Assembly: GCF_964204645.1 (NCBI RefSeq)
Contig: NC_134031.1
Location: 6,927,001 to 6,991,000, forward strand
Reading direction: 5' to 3'
Source of the DNA: Tubulanus polymorphus
Lineage: Eukaryota; Nemertea; Palaeonemertea; Tubulaniformes; Tubulanidae
Length of the DNA: 64,000 bases
Shown: in pieces, positions 13,023-22,700 of the stretch
Layout of the letters: each line of letters begins with the position of its first letter
Position numbering within the stretch: position 1 is the stretch's first letter
Translations under genes and position numbers: made by a program
The notes under the pieces: generated by a model
The model's input: only the letters and a program-made list of their open reading frames with translations
Databases searched by the model: none
Told to the model about the DNA's origin: nothing

Positions 13023-13888
13023 ATGGTGCATTGATGCGTGAATTTATGTAAAAGAATGATGTTTAACTCCATCGCATCTCTTCGATTTCACCGGTCCAAA
13101 AAGATCCGCAGCGAGCGGCATCTGATGAATTCGCCAAAAAGATTAATAAACAAACTAACGCGTATGAATAATAAAGTTAAACCGTGGAAAATACGCGCGC
13201 GGTAAGAACTAGGGTGTTATATGTAAATTCATACATAGAATGATTCACGATGATAATACGTGGTAAAATTTTCAGTATTTTATAAGTTATGTTATTAACC
13301 AAAGAGCGAGTCTGCATGTTAGTGTATATTAATCAATACTAGGTACGGTATATACGTAAATATATATCTATATAGCCTATTATAACATACTAAAATGGTG
13401 ATTCGTATGTCTGTTGCGCTATGAGTATGTGGTGTGTATCATCCATGTTTTTTCGATCGCGTTGGTGATATTATGATATATTGTGCCGTTGCTATATCCA
13501 GAGAGAGATCTGTTACTTATCATCATGTAATAAACACAATGTTAGGCGTTTTGTCATTTCATTTTCATCGATTATAAATTCAATAAAACATAAAAGTTAA
13601 AATCACGAATTTATACGTTTCGGACGTTTGAGATTATTTTCGTTTGGATGAAAGGTATCTATCACTCTGCATCCTGGATGGACCCTTCACCTCGTAGACA
13701 TTGACACTGTGATCACTGGTGTTCGAATATTTGTTCGGGATTCCAAAATATGGCTCACAAGATCACACCGAGGAATTAAACAAGTGTGGTAGATTGTCGG
13801 CTGATATAACTCTGGGACTGGTTTTATAGACAAGTATTAACTTAAACCCGTGGATGAACTCAATCGAAAATGAATTGAGTTAACCCCA

Positions 13889-14028
13889 GGGGCCAGTTGC
13901 ATATTCATGGCTTAGATTTAAGACTGGTCTAAGACCAACTTAGTTCTATACCCAATCTAACAACTAAAGACCAGTCTTAAGATTTGAAACCACCTTTAGA
14001 TTTTAGTCACGACTGTGTAAGTGGGCCC
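13889..14028. mobile_element. Short element with aagaccagtcttaa palindromes
   Basis: Runs from ggggccagttgc to gtgggccc. Internal gactggtctaagaccaacttagttctata recurs at 55125-55230 (gaccagtctaagaccatcttagttctata). Hairpin-forming, non-coding. Confidence 0.5.
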
Positions 14029-14454
14029 TGCTTGGTTATTATTATGATAATCTATAAAACAGCCCTTGATGTGTTTTGATAAGTTAGTTACTCTTCATTT
14101 ATGGCCCCACTGCTAAGGGTACTACTCTTAAGGGACAGTAGTTGCAATTCATAAATATAGGCGTCACCCCGTCAGTCAAATTCAGAAAACGGCTTTCTGT
14201 CACAGCAGAGCCCGTAAAACAAAGGAGACGCCAGTTGCTAAATTTGCCTACTCCCATTCATGTGATGATGTCCATAGTGGTTCCGTCTGCCCTGGGATTT
14301 GACAGATAGCCTCTTGAGAATATGGTCCGGCAAGACCCGGGGCAAGCAGAGTAAACTGGAGCTAAACTTACGAACGTAAAAATGGTTCCTTGTAATGAAT
14401 GAGAATAAGAAAGTCACAAACAAGTACCATTCAAATTATGAACAATCCAGCATT

Positions 14455-14460
14455 TATTTC
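14455..14460 (-). other. Possible poly(A) signal for the minus-strand FUNDC gene
   Basis: tttatt on the plus strand reads AATAAA on the minus strand. It is 2.3 kb beyond the FUNDC stop, so a long UTR would be needed. Weak positional evidence. Confidence 0.2.
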
Positions 14461-14649
14461 AATATTTACAATAGTATTACATACGAATACAGAAATTAGT
14501 ATAATCACAAGAAAGATACATAACTCTTATTAATGACCTGGATCCAGACAGTTTCTTAGTTGTGAGTGAGCTAAAACCAGTTCATTTTCTACGAGTTGAA
14601 TTTAAGTCAAATCTAACTCACAACTGTGGAACTGTGGATCTAAGTAATA

Positions 14650-14970
14650 CATCCTCCCTCGGCAGGGATTCAAACCTGATAGCATCACTAGACTCAGCCA
14701 CGGCACGAAATCCTGCCACACTAGACCTAGGCACAGGTTTGCTAGAAAACTTGCAGTACCAATCAGATTGCCTGTTGCATAATCGTGGAGGCAAATTCCA
14801 TGGATAAACTATAAATGCAAAAACGCAGGCTAAAATAAAAGGCGATTTCTGATTCGCTAATAATGACATCATCTCAGCACCGAATGTAGTTGTGTACTTG
14901 GGCTTGTGTGGCACGGTGCTGTGGAGAGTCTCGATGCCATCAGGTTCGTATCCTTGCCGGAGAAGGATGG
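14650..14970. mobile_element. tRNA-like inverted-repeat element (family C), copy 1
   Basis: The left arm begins catcctccctcggcagggatt and the right arm ends atccttgccggagaaggatgg, its reverse complement. Each arm, read outward, contains a TGGCTGAGTCT word and a GGTTCGAATCC word resembling RNA polymerase III A and B boxes. Members also share gatttctgattggctaat and atgacatcat in the middle. Other copies: 31144, 44594, 48974, 54591, and a split copy at 20152-21334. Confidence 0.7.
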
Positions 14971-15054
14971 GTAAATTAGAGGGAGGCAAGCCAAGAGTAC
15001 AATACAGTAGACCTGGTCTAAGTTTTTTTTTTTTTACCCTCAACCCATTACCGT

Positions 15055-15122
15055 GCCACGCATCATTTTGTCACTGAAAATTCCAGATGCCACGCATCAT
15101 TTTGTCACTGAAAATTCCAGAT
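15055..15122. repeat. Perfect 34-bp tandem duplication
   Basis: The unit starting gccacgcatcattttgtcac occurs twice without a mismatch (15055-15088, 15089-15122), so the duplication is recent. Confidence 0.95.
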
Positions 15123-15418
15123 GGTATATTCTTTTTCTAACATTTGGGTTGAGATAAAATCTCTACAATCTCTATCCGAAGTATCTGCTCATCTACCGTA
15201 TCATACTACATACTGTATTACAATATATCGACAGACTACAGATATATATATATATCGTTAAGGACACAGGAAAAACCTTTGGATGAACTTATCTAAAAAA
15301 TGATAAATAAATATCAAAAATAATCGAAAGTTTTATATCATTATGGCAGAGGTACAGAATTCGGACATTTCAACATTGATATTCAGAGAAAATAATGAAA
15401 TTCATGCCGAAATAACAT

Positions 15419-15625
15419 GAGCATTTTTGGCCCGTGCCAAATGGGCCAATGCCCCGAGCCAATTTTAGTACGGTTCAAATTATTGCATGTGAATTGCAAC
15501 TGGTTCCATTAATGACTCAGTTCACAGAGTGAATTGTGCGTGAACGCGTTCTCTAATCAGGCGCGGGCCAAATTTGACTCAAGCCTGATCTGTGCCGATT
15601 TGACCCGGGCCAAATCGCCTGTGTG
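15419..15625. repeat. Dispersed repeat with GGCCCGTGCCAAAT ends
   Basis: Begins tttttggcccgtgccaaatg and ends gacccgggccaaatcgcctg. Related sequence occurs at 29285-29445 and 53905-53945. No ORF. Confidence 0.45.
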
Positions 15626-16014
15626 TGATTGCGGCGTTCACTTATCTGTAATGAATGTGACGGAAATGTCGCGAAATATGGTACGAATTACAGGTAATGA
15701 AAGTCATGCAACGAATTGAAAACCAAAAGAGGTAGACATTAATTCAAATACATCTACATGTATTTACATAATTATTTTTAGTTGAATTTACGTAGGGATT
15801 AAAGAACATCGAGTTGAACTATGGCGAATATTTCGATAAATAAAAATGTCGCGGAAAGCAGCGAGCGAGTGTCTCCTTTCATAAAGGAGAAAGAAAAGTC
15901 GAAAGATTAGAACGAGCAAAGCTGCGGTTAGCGAATTAACCTATTATTCTAGGGTCAAACCGATCTTAGGTAATGTACGACAATTATACTTATACAGCAA
16001 GTACATATGTACAT

Positions 16015-16132
16015 AGGGATCATTCATAAATATGCATGAAAAACGAAATTAGAATCTTTCAACCCCACAACATTACAGTACACAATTGAACCTCCCCCTC
16101 CCCCAAATCCAAACATGATAAATGAATGACCT
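16015..16132. mobile_element. MITE family K (GGGATCATTCAT ends), copy 1
   Basis: Left agggatcattcat and right atgaatgac are inverted, with a cctccccctccccc tract near the right end. Copies at 55428-55605 and 63023-63130 share the cattacagtacacaattg and cccctcccc features and the outer gtacgcat words. Confidence 0.55.
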
Positions 16133-16765
16133 GTATAATAAACAGCTATACTGGTAAACACATTTCTGAGAGGTTTTGATTAAAGTCGCCCTTGTTCTTA
16201 TATAATAAATCAGATAAGCATTAACAGTTTGTTGGCACAAGAGATATTTCCTAGAAAATATCAAGGATAAAGATTGTGTACGCGCACGCACACACGTCTA
16301 GTGAGGTTTTAGAATTTCCTGGAAACAAACGTCATTATTGACCACTTGTTTGTACAGAATGACTACGAGTGAAAACAACTTCGTTAAAAGTACATCCGAT
16401 GCATTGTCATACCGTCTGCCTTTTCGTCGAAATATGAAAACAGTGTTCACATATTGTCGAGAAAATCTTCAAATTAATCAGTAATCGAGGGTAAGACCTT
16501 TAAAATTTCTGCACACATCAAACAAATCAAATTAGCATTTCTCAGACCATAAGAATCACAATACGGGAAATCAGAAATGGTTTTAGCCACTTCCATTCAA
16601 TACGACAGTGAAGTCAGATCATCACGAATCTTTGACCCTGTTAAGAGTTAAGATTTTTTCATTTTTCAAATTCTTTAGTCAAACCTCAACTCAAAACTGT
16701 GGAACAGGATCCTAGAATACTTGATAATCATTTTGAAGGGATGATTTTGTAATATTGTCTCTTCT

Positions 16766-19700
16766 CTACGACGCCAAACCGATCAAAAAACCACCGCCGA
16801 ATCCACTGGCTAAAAATGCGTTATCTTTTACGAACTGTTTCGTCTGAAAAACACAAATAAAAGATTAGAACAAGTAATCAGACACACATCACATTCGAAC
16901 TCATAACACCAGATTTTTTACACCGTAAAGGCAGTTACAAAAATATTTTCATGCATTCCTAACTATCCGAAGTGTGTGAATTTGTGTGCCAATCAATATA
17001 ACAAATATAGCTGCAAAGCAGCAAGTACAGGTTTTCTGCACAGCTGCATCATCAATGAAGGCTATTACTGCATCAAAATCAGCCTGGGTTCAGACATTTA
17101 AGCAATATGTATGTTATTTGTCAAGGCATCAGTTAACTATTACATTGGTTTTCTTGTTGGGAAATGCTTCTTTTTGAATGAATGCTGAAAGCTGTGGGCC
17201 AGGATGGAAATATTTGATATCAAAATCAGTCAGGGACTTTATATCTCTGGGAGAAACTAGTGAACTTTTCTTTGTGAACTAGTGAACGTTTTTAAGAGTA
17301 ATTTTAATGTGTTTTTGCAGCCTAATTTTTATCTTAAACCGCACCAGTCTATAGATGTTCATTACTATTATCAAAAATACAGAAAGTGTATCCCATTATG
17401 TATTTTGCTTTATGTATTTTTGCTATTATTATTAAGCTCTAGTAGTAGTAGTAGTAGAAGTAGTAGTCTTAAACCATACAGAAATAGATAGAAAAATGCA
17501 ATGAGTTAAATCATATAACTAGATTCCAAATAAATACCCTTGTTGATCATTGGACAGAATAATAAAGGACCATGGGTCCAGTAGGATCAACTGAGTATAT
17601 TTCATTTTTGAGCACAAAACTCGATTTATACTCAGATTTGCAGTTACATATCAAGTTGAAATCTTGGTGCACTGAATAGATTTAGGCATGTTCAACTTTG
17701 ATGATATACATAGTAATGGGTTTCCCCATGACAATCATGGCAATCAATGCTATGTTCTATATGTAAGTTCTCAATACCGGTGGTAACGATGTCACTGGGA
17801 AAGTCCTTCAGTTCCAACATTGAACTTGGATGCTGAAGGGCTTTCCCAGTCATGTCATTATCGAGAGATAAGGTCAAGCATCGATTAGTAGAATGGGGAA
17901 AAATTCATAGAAATTTTGCACATTTCCTCCCAGTACTTCCAAATAGCTATTGATGAAACTTGCCATATCAATTCCATCACCACCTTTCAATTTCATCAAT
18001 TTCCCTCCTAATGACAAAATATCAGCGGTGTATATCCAGTGATTGCAATTTGTGCCAACAAGAGCCAACAGAAAGTTACTCTCAGAACCATTCCACAAAA
18101 ACTAACAAAAGAATATATGCAAATATCCAAAACGATCAAAACGAATTCCCTGAAACCAAAAACACGGAATCCTTTCGATCCTAGTAAATAATAGCTGTAC
18201 TTACACTTTCTAAATATTCTTCCCAGTTCGAGTTTCGCGCTGTCGTTTCGACTGTGTGACTGGCCGAGTTGAATTCGCGTTCCACTTTCGTCCAGTTGAT
18301 TTTGATGTAACCGCGATGTTGCGCTAACTGTATTAACAGTAGACTACCGCCAAGCGCAGTGGCAGCCGCTTTACCGACCTTCGAGAACAAGTAACCAGCG
18401 CACCTTAAGAAATAGAATGTTTTGAAATCAACAATTGTCTTTAGTTGAATATTTGGTGCTAAAACACCACAGTGGCGGATCCGGGGGGGGGGGGTGCTTT
18501 TTTCAGCTGTATTTTTTTGTATCATTTCTAATTTCAACCAGGAAAGTGCTCAGATTGCACCTAAATGCATCTAATTTTTCAAAATTTTCTTCCGGAGGAA
18601 CGTCCCCAGACTCCTAATGTGCAAGTAGTGACCCAGGTAAGTAGTGCGCACCCTCTTTCCGAAATGCTAGATCCGCCCCTGCGCTACACAATACGATCAT
18701 TCTCCTCTCTGTTGGTAATTCATATTTGGCCCTATGTTACTTCTACTGCGCACTCATGACCTAACTTGGCCATAGTTTTCACTACGCAAATGCATCATTA
18801 GTGAACTGAAACGGAGGCAAGTGGCACGGAATTTAAAAGAAATGTGAAACGTCAGGACTTCTGTCTGGTATACTATATAAGGAAGCAAACCATCGCTGAT
18901 TCGCTATGGTCTGATCATGTGAAATACAACGAAATTACTGAAGCCATTTGACTGCCGTTAGGCTCAATAAAGTCCCATTAATATCCATTGATTTTCGCAG
19001 TTCTTTAAACCGGTACCTGGAGATACGTACCATCCCGATACGCCGCCGATCGTGATCTGTTTCGCCGCTGAAGCTTTCGTAATGTCGTCGTACATTTTCT
19101 TGATCCAGTCGTTGCTGTTATTACTATTATTACCGGTTATCTCCTTTATTATTTCTAATCTGCCACTCCCTTTATCTTCTGTAAGCAACAACAAGGAAAA
19201 GGACATCTTAAGCAACGTTGTTCTTGTAAATGCTATTTTTGGCTATAGCTCCAGGGGCCGATCCAGCAAGACTTAAGCCTTTTACAAGAGCATCAAATTT
19301 TTTTCAGCGCCCTTTTCAATTTTTCCAGCGAAGATAATTAACGAAGATAACTTTGTGCGGTAGTGCCCATAATATTGCCGTTTTTGTTCCTCTGATGATG
19401 GGGCTTAGTTTAAGCCTCGAAACTGCAATAAACTGTTTTTATTTGTTGATATTGCCTTTGTGGATATCACAGTGCCTTTTGCGAATTAAAATGGTCTTCA
19501 AAATTAGCTTCTCAGTGCTGGAGTACACCTAAATAATACCTTTTTGGACATCAAAATGCCCTAAAAGAAAATCCTTCAAAACTGGCCTCTCAGTGTAGGA
19601 TTACAAATAATGTTGCCATTACGGACAACAAATTGCCCTTTTGGAATGTGATAAGTCCTTCAAAATTGGCTTCTGGATCCCGTCCGTGGGCTCATTCCTG

Positions 19701-22700
19701 ATTGGTTAGCAACGCATGTCATTTAGCCTATCTTCTGGAGGTCTAGGACCATTCGAATTTCGATTCAAATTTTGAACTTGCTCGTGTTTTTACCTGTAAT
19801 AATCGGCATTTGCTTTTTGTATTTTCTCCTCAATCAGAGTTACATCCAATATATAATAAATATACACCTACAAATTTAAAAAGCATCTTTATTAATTTCA
19901 TGGTCAAGCATGGATATTTCACTCCTGGAAATGGATGTATCCATTGTACGCTACGATTCTGTATACCCGACCACCCAAAAAAACAGTTGATCCAAATTTG
20001 AGCGACGTTTGTCGACCATACTTTGTTTGAATAGTCTGTCAATTAATCTCCTCCATAAAGAACAAACTTTTCAGGGATCAGAAAAGACATGACTTAGGCC
20101 TATTGTGGTCTTGTGGTGGTAGGACCTGTACTCAATCTCTCTCCATTGGACCCATCCTTCCCGGCAGGGATTCGAACCCAATTGCATCGAGATTGCCACG
20201 GTACGAAACCCTGCCACACTTGACCTAGTTAGTTACCTAATCGTTGGTGGTAAGCTTTTTATAATCGGATGGGCTTATACCAACGTTAGGGATGACAAGG
20301 ACCAAAACACGGTTGAAAAAAGTAACACTTCAAAAATATACTTTCTATTCACTTCAGTCCACAATTAATGGCTTAAATCACAAACTAACACAGGTACCTT
20401 TCGAAATAATCCAATTTTATGTATGTTTCGAGTGGTTAATCAACATTAATTTGAGAAATTAATTAATTTCTCCACCAATTTCGCCATTGGCCGCCATTTC
20501 TCTGTATTGCACATGTGGCATGATAAGACAAGGGGACCTACAAGGATTTATATAAAATTTCCAAGACGAAACGACAATTTTTATTTTTGATGGTTTTCCA
20601 ACTTATATTTCAAATCTTCAGGTTTTCCATAATAAATAATGAAATAATAAATTCTGGTAAAAGAAAAATGTGAATAAGTGTTGATTTCTTAATTTTTTTC
20701 AATTTCGTCGTTTCGCTTAGTTAGTTTGTGCTGTTGTCCTGGCCTCAGTCCACAGGTGCCAGCACCTCCAGTAGTTTTCAAAATGGCAGCTGTTGACCCG
20801 ACGGAAATTTACTCTCACTTTACGGCCGATTTGCACATGGATTAAGATCATCAGGTGAGGTGTTATAGGTATCAGACAAACTACGAATCTGTTGTGCCTC
20901 GATTACAACAAAAAATAGACGGATATCTTAAGAGACAATGAAATGCCAGGCAAATTACTCGTCAGTCAAATTGGCTGACGAAGATTTCATACAAAAATGA
21001 CCTTCCCATTCCTGACTGTGGTTTGTGAAAATATCCGATTGTGAAACTAAACCACAGACAGGTTACTGACTACACTTGACCGAGTGCGCAGTTTAGATGA
21101 TGTCATTATTAGCCAATCAGACATCCTGTTTATTATAGCCAGGGTTTTCTGCGCTAGTTCTGTGAAATCCACCTCAGTCATTATAGGCCTACAACGAACG
21201 AGCAATTTGATTGGTGCCGCAAGTTTTCGTGCGACAAAGCTGCGCACCCAGTTCAGTGTGGCAGGGGTTCGTGCTGTGGCTGAGTTGAGTGTAGCAATGG
21301 CATGCCATATCAGGTTCAAATCCCGAGGGAGGACGCATTGCATTGGACCAGGTCCACGGACCACATGATATTGGACCAGGTTCAGGGTCAGGGACCAAGC
21401 GATTGATTTTCATTTTTTTGTCATTGACATTGCCAGGGCCCCAGGCCCAGGGGGATTGGCTGGCCTGGCGATTCATCGATTCAGACGATTTTAGGCAACA
21501 ATTCGTGTTTTTTCTTTTGGAAAGGCAGGGCCAGCCCTTCTCTTGCGAAATTACTCAAGTCAAAAGCTGGGACTTTGGTTTATTTATCATTTACCGCAAA
21601 ACAACTCAAGAGTTTCTTCTGCTGGATTATTTTATGAATCACGACTTCTTCAATAACTTCCACTTTCCAGTCAGTGACAGTTAGTTCGAACTGTCAAGCC
21701 AGCCACTACAACTGGCGTTATGTCGCGGGATATGTTGGTCGATTCCCTACAATGGAAACCGCTTGCTTCGGCTGGTGGTTCTTTAACTCGAGAGCAATTT
21801 CCCTCGTGTGGATGGCTTCCGCCAATTATATTTCGGATTCGAATCCCAAAATTTTGTTTGACCACAACCCTAGTTAATCTTTCTAAATGACGTTCTGTGA
21901 GATGAGGTTAAGTTTCAACGTTAATTTAGGTACACCATTTAATGCAATTTGAATCACATTTCCTTAAAACGAAGCTCGCGATGTCGCGTGTGAATTTCCA
22001 ATTTAGTATTAACCGAGCTTGTGACTTGGATCGATAATTGGCATTTTCTAGGTCAAGGTCGTCAGTATATGCCGCAGTACAGAGTTTTACAGTTAGTACA
22101 GGACATACTCTCTCACTCGAGACTCTACTCTACTGCTGCTGCCTACGCTCGAGTGGATGTATCTCGTGAAGTCTACGTGTTTCAGATCACTACCTCCAGA
22201 CTCCTCTCGCGTTCAGCAGGTACGTTTGCAGGTTGTCAAGCTTTTTATTTTGACGAAACCGGCCTATGACTGAAAACAGTTTTTAAAGTCCCGTCTCTGT
22301 GGTCGGTCCTCGAACTCGCTAGGTCGTCCGTCTCCAGCCTTCTTTTTTTCGGCGAATCCTCTGCCTGCCTGTTCTTCAATCAATTCAATTAATGAAATAA
22401 AAATCAACTGTCTGTTTAATTGTATTGTCTCTCATTTAGACAATTTTCTCTAAAGGTGTTTTCTTTGACCTTTCTGAGCAGAAATGGATGGAATTGGACG
22501 TGCATTTAGCAAAACTAAGTTTGTAAAGATAGGCCATTTCAAATTCAATAAATAGGGAGTGAATATTTTGCCGATTGATGCTGCATTATTTCAGAAAACA
22601 CCATTTTCCGACATTTATATATAGGGTTTATATGTAGAGTCTAAGATTATGACGATAAAATTATTTTAGTCTTAGGGTTACTTTCGGGTTTTGATAGGGG

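Larger units (their letters stand above)
9877..14454. other. TNK2 3' flank / intergenic region
   Basis: No coding exon recognised. The nearest poly(A) signal (10072) would give a 3' UTR of about 200 nt. A second aataaa at 13582 could serve a much longer UTR. Repeat elements sit at 11837, 12490, 12695, 12787 and 13889. Confidence 0.5.

Noticed and set aside
9877-13600. Calling the whole interval as TNK2 3' UTR
   Set aside because: A closer poly(A) signal exists at 10072 and transcription cannot be judged from sequence alone.
14940-14970. tRNA gene suggested by GGTTCGAATCC-like words
   Set aside because: No full cloverleaf; the word always occurs inside the dispersed inverted repeat.
21343-21684. 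113-residue plus-strand open frame inside the FUNDC intron
   Set aside because: Low-complexity start and no domain features; lies in intron sequence on the opposite strand.
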